Shown piece after piece: positions 22,073 to 33,041 of a stretch of 64,000 bases of DNA. The notes beneath the pieces were generated by a model. That model searched no databases and was not told the DNA's origin. It saw nothing but the letters and a program-made list of their open reading frames with translations. The translations under genes and the position numbers were made by a program. The DNA is taken from NCBI RefSeq assembly GCF_042477335.2, contig NC_091262.1, positions 38,661,001 to 38,725,000 on the forward strand. Reading direction: 5' to 3'. Origin of the DNA: Ovis canadensis. Its lineage: Eukaryota; Chordata; Mammalia; Artiodactyla; Bovidae. Numbering within the stretch: the first letter of the stretch is position 1; each line of letters begins with the position of its first letter.

Positions 22073-22657
22073 CTGTTTAATATGTATATATTAATCTGAA
22101 CCAGCTAATTATTCCCTGACCCCCCCACCACCACATATCTTTCTTGGTAGCCATAGGTTTCTTTTCTAAGTCTGTGAATCTGTTTCTCTTTTGTAAAGAA
22201 GTTCATTTGCATCCATTTTTAGATTACACCTAGAGTGATATCATATGATACTTGTCCATCCCTGTCTCGCTTCCTTCACTTGGAATGATCACCTTGACTC
22301 TTTTCTGTGGCGGGACTTGGAATTATTTCCTATTTCTTTGTGGTTGAGAAATATTGCATTGTGTATATGTACTCAATTGTGTATTCATTTCTGTGTAATT
22401 CCATCAATTAGCTTGCTTCCCAGACTTGGCTATTGTCCTTTGTGGAGCTGAGATTCCTGGGGTTCTTGTATCTTTAAAATTTTTTATTTTCTCCAGATTT
22501 ATGCCCAGACGTGGGATTGGCTGAGCGCTGAAATACTTCTGTTATTTTTTAAATGAACCTCCATGTGTTCTCCCTACTGGATGAACCTACATACATTGTG
22601 ATCAACAGTTTAGGGGGGTTCCCTTGTCTCCACACTCTCTCTAGCATTTATTCTTTT
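22073..22657 (-). repeat. L1 3' UTR/ORF2 end, antisense
   Basis: Second L1 3' UTR in series, running into antisense ORF2 until 'ctagcatttattctttt', the left target-site duplication of the CHR-2 SINE. Confidence 0.8.
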
Positions 22658-22995
22658 AAAAATAATTTTATTTATTCATTTATCTTTGGTTGCACTGAGT
22701 CTTGGCTGCTAGGCGTAGGCTTTCTCTATCTGCAGCAAGCGGGGGCTACTCTCTAGTTTCACTGTGCAGCTTCTCGTGCAGGAGCTTCTGGTTGCAGAAT
22801 GTGGGCTCCAGAGTGCCAGGTTTCAGGAGCTGCATCACGAGGGCTCAGTAGTTGTAGTTCAGAAGCACACGCTCAACAGTTTTAGCCCATAGGCTTAGTT
22901 GTTTCACGTGTGTGGAATCTTCTCAGACCAGGGATCGAACCCGTGTCTCCTGCATTTGCAGGCTGATTCTTAACCACTACACCACCAGGGAAATC
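22658..22995 (-). repeat. CHR-2-type SINE
   Basis: Full-length tRNA-derived SINE: A-rich tail at left, complement of the head at right ('accaccagggaaatc'). Target-site duplication of about 16 bp (ctagcatttattcttt) at 22641 and 22996. Same insertion site as 1556-2048 and 46641-46969. Confidence 0.92.
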
Positions 22996-23860
22996 CTAGC
23001 ATTTATTCTTTAAGATGTTTTGAAATGGCCATTCTGACCAGTGTGAGTGCTTAGCTCATTGGACTTTTGATTTGCGTATTTCTGATAATTAGTGATGCTG
23101 AGCATGTTTTCATGTGCCTAACTGCAATCTGTAGGCCTTCCTTGGAGAAATATCCATTTCAGTCTTGGTCCATTTTGTTCTTGGGTTGTATTTATTTTTG
23201 ATATTGTGTTGTATGAGCTGCTTGTACATTTTGGAGATGAATTCCCTGTGGGTATCCTCATTGCAAATTTTTCTCCCTATTCTGAGGGCTGAGATTGTCT
23301 CACAGTTAGGGTTTCCCTTGGTAGGCAAATGGTTTTAAGTTTAATGAGGTCCCATTTTCTGATTTGTGGTTTATTTTTCATTATTCTGAGAGGTAGATGC
23401 ACAAAAACTTGCTGCGTTTTATGTCAAATCATGTCCTGTTTATATTTTTCTCAAGAATTTCATAGTATCCATCATTACCTTTAGATATTTATACTATTTG
23501 GAGTTTATTTTGTGTATGGTGTTAGGAAGTTTTCTAATTTCATTCTCATTTTCATGTCTGAAGGAACCCTCACTGTGGCCTCCATAGTGGCTGTTACCAA
23601 TTTCCATGCCAAGCATCAGTGGAGAAGGGTTCCCTTGTCTGCACATCCTCTCCAGCACTTACTGTTTGTCAGTGGCCATTCTGACCAGTGTGATGTGATG
23701 CCTTGCTGTAGTTTAGATTTGCACTTCTCTAATGTTTAGTGATGTTGACATCATTTCATGTGATTTTTTTTTTAAAGGGTGAGTTAAGCTTACATTTTGA
23801 AAATGGCTTCTTTAATATCTGCCTTGTTTTGAATTCTTTATCCATGGCTACCCCTAGGAC
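22996..23860 (-). repeat. L1 ORF2 C-terminal fragment, antisense
   Basis: The minus frame 23110-23328 preserves a stretch of the ORF2 post-RT region (FISKMYKQLIQHN, then KWTKTEMDI), confirming L1 orientation. It is otherwise broken. Confidence 0.85.
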
Positions 23861-24130
23861 ATTTCTCGAGAGCATGTGTTTTATTTTTTTACAGCCCCTA
23901 GATCCTCATGAATATTAAATGTCCAGCAGCAAAGCTCTGCCTGATGTTATTATAGAAAATGGCCACAAGGAAGCAGCACTGTTCCATGTCCAACTCTGGT
24001 TCTTCAGGCAAACTGAGCCTTTGGGAAAGTTGGCTTCCAGGGCTGTGAATTAGAGTACAGTATGCCCCAGGACCTTGTGTCTCACTACTTCTTCCCCATA
24101 AGTCTTCACCCCTCATTTTCAGCACAGGGA
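23861..24130 (-). repeat. GC module, partial
   Basis: Module start ('cctcatgaatattaaatgtc', 'ggccacaaggaagcagcac') through 'cttcacccctc'. It is cut at about 24130, where sequence turns to the opposite orientation. Confidence 0.7.
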
Positions 24131-24955
24131 GCTTACTCAACCTTGTTCAATAATCTTTATGGCAAAAAACTGAAAAAAGGACAGATATGCTGTGTGTATA
24201 TGCCATAATTGAATCAGGAGCCTGTACACTGACAACAAGCACAAAACTGCAAAACAAATATAGGTCAACATTGTGTCAGCATGAGATTAAAGAGAAGACT
24301 ATTGCCTATGTTATCCTCTCCAGTCTCCTTGACTTAGGCTGCTTTCCAATCCCTGGAACCTGACCAGGCTTGCATCCCATGACTGGACTGGAGAGGGGGT
24401 GAGACAGTCAGGGTGGGTGCCCTTAATCCCAGCCTGGGACAGCGTTCTCTGCTGAGACACCAAGGAGGCTGCACTTTCAGAAAGAGGTTTCAGCTGGGGA
24501 CCAAACAACAAAAGACCTGGAGGTTAGGTGAGTTCCAAGGTCCTTGTGGCCAGAGGGTCAGGCCACCATCCTTTGGGTCCACTAGGATCTGTGGTGCCAG
24601 CAGGGCAATCCACCAAGTAGTCAGGTTTAAGAGGAGCTCAGTTAAGGGCACCTGCCCCAACTGTCTCACCCTCTCTCCAGTCCAGTCATGGGACCCAAGC
24701 CTGGTCAGGTTCCAGGGATTGGAAAGCAGCCTAAATCAGGGAGATCGGAGGGGATAACATAGGCAATAGTCTTCTCTTTTCTTTAACCTCATGCTGACAC
24801 AATGTTGACCTATATTTGTTTTGCAGTTTTGTGCTTGTTGTCAGTGTACAGGCTCCTGATTCACTTATGACATATACACACAGCATATCTGTTCTTTCTT
24901 CAATTTTTTTGCCGCAGATTATTGAACAAGGTTGAGTAAGTTCACTGTGTTGAAC
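24131..24955. repeat. Local palindrome: inverted repeat of L1 terminus plus module (arms ~300 bp)
   Basis: 24131-24425 reads sense (L1 3' terminus then module) and 24645-24955 is its reverse complement, with a spacer of about 220 bp of module sequence. The arms share rare variants ('cctatgttatcctct', 'caacattgtgtcagcatgag', 'ggagcctgtacactgacaa') not seen in other units, so they are each other's closest relatives here. Frames on opposite strands end in the same peptide-like string (RFQGLESSL), a by-product of the palindrome. Confidence 0.88.
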
Positions 24956-26185
24956 ATTATATCCTTCTGAAATATCTATTCTGACTGTATGTGACACCAA
25001 GGACTGTAACCCTCTAGGTTTCTCTTCCCATGGATTCTCCAGGCACGAATACTGGAGTGGATAGCCATTCCCTTCTCCTGGGGATCTTTTGGACCCAGGG
25101 GTTGGTTGCAGGCTCCCACATTATTAACCCTTTGGCCACCAGGGAAGCTCTAAGTATCTATTAGAGATACAGATTTCTTATATATGTGGAGGGAAAGAGA
25201 AAGGAGATAATCCTTTGTATTATCTTTTATGGATACAGATTTCTGTGTATAAGTTAGACATATGGATTTGTGTGTATATGTTAGACATACAGTTTTCTGT
25301 GTGCATGTGGAAGCAAGGAAGGAAGGAAGATAATCCTTGCGGATTATCTGTTACAGATACAGATTTCAGTGCATATGTTCGAGACACAGGTTTTTGTGTA
25401 TATATAGTCCCAAATTCCTAGTTAATCCTTGGCCCTTTATTGTTTCTTTTCTTTGGAATTCCTTGTGTTTGAATTTTCAGACTGTCTTTCTGTATTGTGA
25501 ATTAGTTTCTTTGTATCTCTTTTTTTATTTGACTGGAAGGAACATGCTATTTTCTTCTTCTGTCTCCTGAATACACTTAGTGTGTGACCCCCTCAACGTC
25601 CATCCTTGTGGCCACCAGTGGCATAATTTCATAATTTCAGTGCTGCTTTTTCATGGGTGACTTAATAGTCCAATGTGTTTATCACATTGTCTTTAAGCTT
25701 TAATCTGTCAGAGGATATTGTGTTGTTCTGTAACTTGACTATTATAAGTAGTACAACAGTGAATATTGGGGGGCATGTGTCTTTTTGAATGATGGATTTC
25801 TGGGGATATAGGCCCAGGTGTGGATGTCAGACACTACAATTAGCTCTCTTGAAATGTTTATATTCTGGTATGTGGAGGCTCTTTTCTAGGGGTTGTTGGC
25901 AATGTCCATTCCCACCAACCTTGTGCTGGGGTTCAATCAGCTCCTGGCCCTCTCCCACATTTGCTATTTGTAGACTTTGGTGGATCTCCATTCTGACCGG
26001 TGGGATTTGGTTTCGTGTTATCGTTTTGATTGTCTTTCCTTCTGTAATAATTAGGGATGCTGAGCATCTTCTCCAGTACCATTTTTTTTTAATTTTTCAT
26101 AAAGGATTGAGGAAATTCACCTGTTGCAATTGGCTCCTTGAGTTGGCTGTGTTTGGAATCCATTTCTGCAATACCCTCCCCAGGA
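24801..26185 (-). repeat. L1 3' end, antisense (composite unit)
   Basis: The terminus lies near 24803. The 3' UTR carries an antisense Bov-tA (24978-25152) and the GGAA-rich VNTR (25140-25415). The antisense ORF2 end extends to 26185. Confidence 0.82.
24978..25152 (-). repeat. Bov-tA SINE, antisense
   Basis: Complement of body then head, ending 'ggccaccagggaagctct'. It lies after 'gaaatatctattctgact' in L1. The unit at 30.66 kb has a SINE remnant at the same L1 position, so the insertion is older than the duplication of these two units. Confidence 0.88.
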
Positions 26186-26800
26186 CCTTTCCTGAGGGCA
26201 GCTGTCATTAGCAGCCCCATAGGCCTTGTGAATGGAGGTACCAGTAAGCACAGGTGTACAAGTTGTAGTTACAGGAAATGCCCACGAGAGGCAGCACTTC
26301 TTCATCCCCAACTCTGATCCTCCTGCAACCAGAACCTTAAGGAGCGCTGGCCTCTTGGGCTGTGAATTAGAGTGGAAGGTGCCTGACCAAACACTCAAGG
26401 GCTTGTGTCTCACTACTTGTAAGCTTCTTCCCTGCAGACTCATCCCAATTTTGGCCACAATCCCAGGTGAGTGGCCTGCCTAGGAGGCTGCACTCTCAAG
26501 GAGGGCCCTTGAATTGGAGACCCCAGCACCAGGAGACCTGGAGGCTATGTGACTTTTCCCAGGCCTTCAAGCTCAGAGGGTCGTGCCACCATTTCTCTGG
26601 GTGCTCTAGGGCGTGTGGTCCAAGCCAGAGGATACCGGACAGTACAGGTGTCATAGGGGTCTAAATTAAGGGCACACTTCCTGATGTCATAACCCCACCC
26701 CAGTCCAGCCATAGGAACCAAGCCTCCTCCAGCTCCAGGAATGGGATTGGAGCCCACGTCAGGGAGGCAAGAGGCAATGAAATAGATACTTCTTTTATTT
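26186..26800 (-). repeat. GC-rich module (complete copy)
   Basis: Landmarks from 'ctttcctgagggcagctgtc' to 'gaggcaatgaaatagatact', with the typical 'gcagcacttcttcat' block. The 113- and 92-codon minus frames (26117-26458, 26545-26823) are not preserved in sister copies. Confidence 0.75.
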
Positions 26801-27800
26801 CCCTTTCTTTTCTGTAATCTCATGCTTTTGCCATGTTGGAATATAGTTGATTTGCGGTTTTGTGCTTGTCAGTGTACAGCTGCATTTTTCAGTTATGATG
26901 TATACACACAGCATATCTGCGCTTTCTTGGATTCTTTCTCCATAATGGTTACTGCAGAAGGTAGAGGAAAGTTCCATTTGCTGAACATCAGATCCTTGTG
27001 CAGTATGTATTACAGATACAGATTTTGGTTTATATGTTGGACTAACAGATTTCTGTGTATATGTTAGTCCTATCCTCCTCAGAATTCATCCTGGCCACTT
27101 AAATTTTTAATTCTTTTTTTGTGTTTTTATGTTTTTATGTTGCCTAGAAGGTCTTCATCTGCTATTTTCTTCCTTTGTTCTGCAAATTTCACTTAGTATA
27201 TGATCCTCCAAGGACCACCCTTGTGGTGACCACTGGCCTAATATCACCATTTCAGTGGTGCTTTTTTATGGCTAATAGTCCATGGTAAATATGTTCCACA
27301 TCTTGTTTAAGCTTTAAGCTGTGGGTGGAAATTTTGTGTTTCTGTGTCTTGTCTATTATAAGTAATGCTGCAGTGAACATTGGGCTGCATGTGTCTTTTT
27401 GAGTGATGGCTTTCTCAGGATAGCTCAGGTGTGGGAATGTCAGACTTTAATTTAGCTCTCTTGGAACTTTAACTTCTGACATGCAGAGACCATCTTTTCT
27501 AGTGACTGTGGCCAAATGTGCGTTCCCACCAACTGTGTATGGGGGCTCCCTCACCTGCTGGCTCTCGCCTACATGTGTTGCTTGTAGGCTTGTGTGGATG
27601 GCCATTCTGACTGGTGTGGTGTGATATTTGTTGCCATTTTGTCATTCTTCCTGTAATAATTAGGAATGCTGTGCATCTTGTACTTTGGGTATTTGGGGTT
27701 TTTTTTTTCCTTTAAGGGTGTGAGGAAAATTTGCCTGTTGCAGTTGGCTTCTTGAAAGTCGGCTGTGTTTGGAATTTATATCAGCAATACTCACCCCAGG
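26801..27800 (-). repeat. L1 3' end, antisense (composite unit)
   Basis: The terminus lies near 26825 ('tagttgatttgcggttttgt'). Only a short VNTR remnant (27000-27075) is present, then the ORF2 end. Confidence 0.82.
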
Positions 27801-28695
27801 ACCTTTTCTGAAGGCAGCTGTCATTAACAGACCCCCAGACCTGTGAATTACACCTGCAATTAAGCACTGTTGGTCAAATTGTAGTTATAGGAAATATCAC
27901 AATGGCACCCCACTCCAGTACTCTTGCCTGGAAAATCCCTTGGATGGAGGAGCCTGGTAGGCTGCAGTCCTGGGGGTCGCTAAGAGTCAGACACAACTGA
28001 GCGACTTCCCTTTCATGCATTGGAGAAGGAAATGGCAACCCACTCCAGTATTCTTGCCTGGAGAATCCCAGGGATGGGGGAGCCTGGTGGGCTGCCGTCT
28101 ATGGGGTTGCACAGAGTCGGACACGACTGAAGCAACTTAGCAGCAGCAGCACATGGCAACAGCAGTTCTTCATGCCCAACCCTGCTTCATTGGGCAATGA
28201 GATCCTTAAGGAAAACCAGCTTCCCGGGCTGTGAATTAGGCTGGAAAGTGCCTGAGCAAACACCCAAGGACTTGTCTCTTACTACTCTTCCCCCTAAAGC
28301 TTCACCCCTCCCCTCTATACTCCTCCCAACCTGGGCCACAGCACCTTGCTGAGGTGCCTAGAAGGCTGCACTCTCAGAAAGGAAGCTTGAATTGAGGAAC
28401 CCAGCAACCAGGGACCTAGAGGCTAGGTTACTTTTCCAAGGTCCTGGTGGTCAGATGGTTGGACCACCATCTTTTGGGTGCACTAGGGACTTTGTTCACA
28501 AGCAAACCAGCCAAGAAAACCAGACCACACAGGTTTAAGTGGGGCCTCAATTAAGGGCACCCTGTCCAGCTGTCTGTTTCTACCCCCATCCAGTCCAGCA
28601 GTGGGACCCAAGCCTGCTCAGGTTCCAGGGGTGGGATAGCAGCCCAAGTCAAGGAGGTTGGAGGTAACGAAGCGGACATCCCTTTTCTTCTTTTA
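27801..28695 (-). repeat. GC-rich module interrupted by a Bov-A2 dimer
   Basis: Module sequence 27801-27900 and 28154-28695 ('gggcaatgagatccttaagg' onward), split at the 'ccacaagg' segment by a SINE. Near 28500 the text is locally duplicated ('caaaccagccaagaaaaccag'). Confidence 0.75.
27903..28153 (+). repeat. Bov-A2 SINE (dimer)
   Basis: Two Bov-A2 monomers in sense orientation: 'ggcaccccactccagtactc' and 'ttggagaaggaaatggcaac'. The AGC tail 'cagcagcagcaca' ends it. Near-identical 'cacaatggca'/'cacatggca' flanks suggest the target-site duplication. Confidence 0.92.
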
Positions 28696-29830
28696 CTTTT
28701 CTTTACTCTCCAGTTTTGTGCTTCTTGTCAGTGGGCAGCCGCCTGATTCAATTATGACATACACGTTACAGCATATCTCCTGCTTGAGGGATTCATTTAC
28801 CACAGAGCTTATTTCAGAAGGCTGAGGAAAGTATCATCTGCTGAAAATCATGTCCATCGGGATTATCTTTAGAGATGCAGATGTTTTGTATCTGTGAAAG
28901 GAAGGAAGGAAGGAGATAATCCTTGTGAATTATCTATTACAGATATCATTTTATGTGTATATGTTGATATGCAGATTTCTGTGTAATTTGGAAGGATGAA
29001 AGGAAAAATATAATCCTTGTGGATTACCTATTACAGATACAGATTCCCGTGTATGTTAGTTGTGACCCTTTGAATCTATCCCTGCCCCTTTATCCCCTGC
29101 TTTTTGGGGATTGTTAGTGTTTGAATTCTCAGGGATTTTTTTGAGTTTTAAATGATTTTCCCTCATGTATTTAAAATTTTTTGCCAGTAGGGATATCATA
29201 TTCTTTTGCCTTTCTTGTTCTCACTAACTTCACTTAGTTTATGATCCTCCAAGGTTCATCCTTGTAGTGACCGATGTCATAATTTCAGTGGTGGCTTTTC
29301 AGGGCTGAGGAATAGTCCACTGTACACAAGTACCACTTTTTCTTTAATCTGTCAGTGGACATTTGCTTGGATCTGTTTCTTGGCTCCTGTAAGTAGTGCT
29401 GGAGTGTGGGGGTGTATGTGTCTTTTTGAAATATATGGGCAGATGTGGGTATGTCAGACCCCAGGATTAGCTCCTTTGAAAGGTTTTTTTTTTTCCCCCT
29501 GGCATACAGATACTCTCCTTTCAGTGGCTGTTGCCAGTGTCCATCTCACTGACTGTCGGGTAGGGGAGGCAGCTGTTACATCTCTTTCCAGCTGTCTACT
29601 GCATTTATTGTCGGTGGACTTCTTAGAATGGCCATTCTGACAGTGTGATTGAATTTCTTGCTATTTTGATTGACTTTCCTCCTGTAATAATTAGAGATTC
29701 TGAGCATCTTGTCCTGCGGCTGTTTGGGAATTGTTTTTCTTCCTTAAATTGTGTGAAGAAAATGTCTTTGTTGCAACTGGCTTCTTAAAAGTCAGTTACG
29801 TTTGGAATTTTTTCTACAATACTCGCCCCA
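28696..29830 (-). repeat. L1 3' end, antisense (composite unit)
   Basis: The terminus lies near 28712 ('cagttttgtgcttcttgtca'). VNTR at 28855-29060 with a clean GGAA run, then the ORF2 end. Confidence 0.82.
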
Positions 29831-30455
29831 GGACCTTTCCTGAGGGCAGTTGTCATAAGCAACCTCACAGAACTTGTCAGTTGGAGTTGTCAGTAAGCAA
29901 GATGTTTTAAGTTGTAGTTACACGCAAAGGAAGCAGCACTGTTTCATGTCCAACTCTGGTTCTTCAGGCAAACTGAGCCTTCGGGAAAGTTGGCTTCTTG
30001 GGCTGAGAATTAGAGTGGAACTCACCTGAGCAAACACTCAATGCCTTGTGTCTCACTACTACTTTCTTCCCCTTAAGGCTTCACCCCTCCCTTTCAGACT
30101 CATCCCAACCTGGGGCACTGCTCCCTGCTGAAACACCTAAGAGGCTGCACTCTCAGAAAAGAGGCTTCAGCTAGAGACCCCAGCACCAGCGGACCTGGAG
30201 GCCAGGTGACTTTTCAAAAGTTCTCGTGGTCAGAGGCTCAGGCTACCATTTTCGATGCACTAGGGTCTATGGTCCAAGCTAGGGAAAACCAGATAGTACA
30301 GGTTTAAGAGGGGGCTCAAAATTAAGGATACCTGGCCCTACTGTGTCAGCCCCTCTCCAGTCCAGTCATGGGACCCAAGTCTGCTCAGGGTCCAGGTATG
30401 GCAAACAGCACATGTTGGGGAGATCAGAGGGAATAAAAGAGGCATCACTCTTTTC
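29831..30455 (-). repeat. GC-rich module (complete copy)
   Basis: Runs from 'ctttcctgagggcagttgtc' to 'gggaataaaagaggcatc', with the usual internal order. Shares 'actgtttcatgtccaactct' and 'cttcaggcaaactgagcct' with the partial copy at 23.9-24.0 kb, marking these as sister units. Confidence 0.75.
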
Positions 30456-30732
30456 TGTTCTTTAACCTCATGCTGAAACAATGTAGCCCTATATTTGATT
30501 TGCAGTTTTGTCCTTATTGTCAGTATACAGGCTCCTTATTCTGTTATGCCATATACATACCGCATATCTGTTCTTTTTTCAATTATTTGCCAGAGAGGTT
30601 ATTAAACAAGGTCCAATAAGCTCCCTGTGCTGAACATTATGTCCTTCTGAAGAATCTATTCTGATTCTATGGGACCCAAGGGCTAAAGCCCACTGGAATC
30701 CTCTTTCCATGAAGTCTCCAGGCAAGAACAGG
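30456..30732 (-). repeat. L1 3' terminus plus truncated Bov-tA
   Basis: The L1 terminus lies near 30480, followed by 3' UTR to about 30656. Then comes an antisense Bov-tA remnant (30657-30732, 'ccatgaagtctccaggcaag') cut off by the minisatellite. Same SINE position as in the unit at 24.98 kb. Confidence 0.75.
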
Positions 30733-31047
30733 CCTCTACGTAGACCCTCAGCTCGTGTGTGACTATGAGGCCTTGAGGCAGACTTTCAGCTCCTTGTGTC
30801 CATGACACCTCCAGGCAGACGCTCAGCTCGTCTCTCTAGAGGCCTCTAAGCAGATGCTTAGCTCGTGTCTGACTATAGGGCTTGTATGAAGACTCTCAGT
30901 TAGGGTGTATCTAGAGGGCTCAAGGCTGAGGCTCCTCTTGTGTCTATGAGGTGGATGCTCAGTTCCTGTCTCTCTAGAGGCCTCAAGGCTGACGTTCAGC
31001 TCATGTGAGACCATGGGCATCTAGAAAGACTCTCAGCTCTTATCTAC
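30733..31047. repeat. GC-rich minisatellite, ~42-bp period (left block)
   Basis: About seven degenerate units built on 'gctcagctcgtgtctg', 'tatgaggcctc' and 'aggcagac'. Units vary by substitution and small indels. A second block of the same repeat is at 31868-32052. Not a CRISPR array: repeats are degenerate and contiguous, without unique spacers. Confidence 0.82.
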
Positions 31048-31867
31048 ATCTTGTCCTATGGCTCTTTGGATTCTTTTTATCTCTTTTCTTTTTATTAAAG
31101 GTTGTGAGGAAAACTGACCTCTTAAATTGGCTTTTTGAAAGTCAGTTGTGTTTGGAATTCCTTTCTGCAATACCTGTGACAGGACCTTTTTCTGATAGCA
31201 GCTGTCATTAACTGCCCCACAGGCCTTTTGAACTGGAGGTGCCAGTAACCGCTGATACACAAGTTGTAGTTTCAGAAAATGGCCACAAGGTGGCAGCACC
31301 TCTTCATGCCCAACTCTGGTTCCACCTGCAACCAGAGCCTTAGGGAAAGTAGGCTTCCTGGGTCGTGAATTTGGGTGGAATGTGCCTGAGCAAACACCCA
31401 AGGGCTTGTATCTCAAGACTCCTTCCCCGGTGAAGCTTTACCCCTCCCCTCTAGGCTCATGCATACCTGAGGCACCACTCCCTGCTGAGGTGCCTAGGAG
31501 GCTGCACTCTCAGGAAGAAGTCTTGAACTGGGGACCCCAGCACCAGGGCGCTGGGGTCTGGGTGATTTTCCATGTTCCTCCAAGTCAGAGGGTCAGGCCA
31601 TTAGGATTTGGGTTCACTAGGATTCTGGCCCCAGCCAGGGCAAACCAGACAGTACAGGTTTAAGAGGGGTTATCTAAGATGGGCACCCTGCTCAGCTGTC
31701 TCGACCCCACCCCAATCCAGCCCTGGAACTGAAGCCAACTCAGGTTCCACGATTCAGATAGCATCCTAAGTCAAGCAGGTTTCATGGAACAAACTAGGTA
31801 TTGCTTTCCTTTCATTTAATTTCAGGCTGATGCTATGTTGAAGTCTAGTTGGTCTGCAGTTTTGTCC
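31048..31867 (-). repeat. Last antisense composite unit (short), between minisatellite blocks
   Basis: 31048-31190 is a short antisense L1 ORF2 end, 31191-31815 a complete GC module, 31816-31867 an L1 3' terminus. The module shares 'ttccatgttcctccaagtca' and 'ggatttgggttcactagg' with the module at 5291-5935, its closest relative in the window. Confidence 0.8.
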
Positions 31868-32052
31868 TTGTCTACTCGTGTATGTCTCTGAGGGCTCTCA
31901 GCAGGTGCTTAGCTCGTGTGTGTCTGTGAGCCCCCTAGGCCGATGCTCAGCTTGTGTCTGTGAGGCCCCAGGCCGTGCACACAGCTCGTGTGAGTCTATG
32001 TGGCCTCTAGACAGATGCTCAGCTCATGTGTCCAAAATCGAGCCTGTCAGCT
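31868..32052. repeat. GC-rich minisatellite, ~42-bp period (right block)
   Basis: Four to five units of the repeat seen at 30733-31047 ('gatgctcagcttgtgtctgt', 'gtgaggcccc', 'agacagatgctcagctcatg'). Beyond it the composite units switch to the opposite strand. Confidence 0.82.
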
Positions 32053-32219
32053 CTTAACACACAGAAAGGACACACAAAACATCATTACTGGCTGAACTAG
32101 CTATCGAATTACATATACTTACCCTACAAACAAAATTGAGTCCTTTGACTCTAGAAGATTGTCGTTTCCTTGTCCCAACTGCCAAGTGCTGGGGGTAGCC
32201 AGTGCCACTTCAGGGAAGC
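32053..32219. other. Unassigned junction sequence
   Basis: About 165 bp between the minisatellite and a sense L1. No frame or repeat recognised. It spans the change in orientation of the composite units. Confidence 0.45.
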
Positions 32220-32520
32220 AGAGGTGGATTCTAGAACAGGATCCAACCGAACTTCTTTACAAACAGAAACAGCTTTACAACATAGCAAAGCCCCTTATAG
32301 TTACCAAAAGGGAAAGGTGGCGCACAGTGAGAAACGAGCTGGTGGAGATGTACATACACACACTACTCTTTGAAATAATCAATGAGGACCCCTAGTCACA
32401 TCGCATAATAAACTCTATGGAAAGAGAACCCAAAAAGGACGTGTACATACCTATGCACAAGTGAATCATATTGCTGTCCACCTAAAACTAAAAAACAAAA
32501 ACACCACCCTCTTATAACCA
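32220..32520 (+). repeat. L1 3' UTR, sense, left half of the ERV insertion site
   Basis: Sense L1 3' UTR ('cttctttacaaacagaaaca', 'gttaccaaaagggaaagg', 'ctgtccacctaaaacta'). It is interrupted by the provirus at 32521 and continues at 37337. The uninterrupted paralog is 48960-49320. Confidence 0.85.
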
Positions 32521-33022
32521 TGGGTTCTGGGAAACAAACTCACTCAGGACAATGCAGATAGTGGAGTACAGTTTATTATACTGGCGGGCCCAAGGCAGAG
32601 TCTCCTCTTATCCAAGGACCCAGACCAGTTTTTGTGAAAACCTTATACCCTAAGCATATGTGCCCAAACCCACCTCCCTAAATTCCCTGAAACTAGTCTG
32701 AACAAAGGAAAAAGAAAGATACAATCAAAGTTAACCCGTAATTCATATGCCTTAAGCCTATGTAGTTAACAGTGGACAATTATCAATAGGCTTGTGGTCA
32801 TACCAATAAAGCATAATGGAATGTATGATTCTATTCGGTTACACAGATAATTAGGGTATTCTTTTAGGTGATGGAGAGCCCTGGGGCTCTTCCATCCAGG
32901 GGGCCTGGTTTTCCAGTTGGTATGGCGTTTCCATAGATAGTGGGCATACAGCTCAGAGTCCACAGTCCGACCCAAGATGGAGTCCTGCTTTCAAGATAGA
33001 GCCTGTTCTGTATCTTCCTTCA
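32521..33022 (-). repeat. 3' LTR of the provirus
   Basis: 502 bp, TGAAGGAAG (33022) to a CCCA end at 32521. Shows the AATAAA polyadenylation signal as its complement at 32572-32577. Differs from the 5' LTR by about 36 extra bp near 32591-32627 and by scattered substitutions, and its terminal 14 bp are altered. Confidence 0.9.
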
Positions 33023-33035
33023 TTCCCCCCTCTTG
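33023..33035 (-). other. Polypurine tract
   Basis: On the minus strand 'aagaggggggaa' ends exactly at the TG of the 3' LTR, the expected place for plus-strand DNA priming. Confidence 0.85.
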
Positions 33036-33041
33036 ATGCTC

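Noticed and set aside
24311..24757. Two similar proteins on opposite strands (same C-terminal string)
   Set aside because: Explained by the inverted repeat 24131-24955; neither frame is kept in other module copies.
30733..32052. Regularly spaced repeats resembling a CRISPR array
   Set aside because: Units are degenerate, contiguous and without unique spacers, in a mammalian genome; it is a minisatellite.
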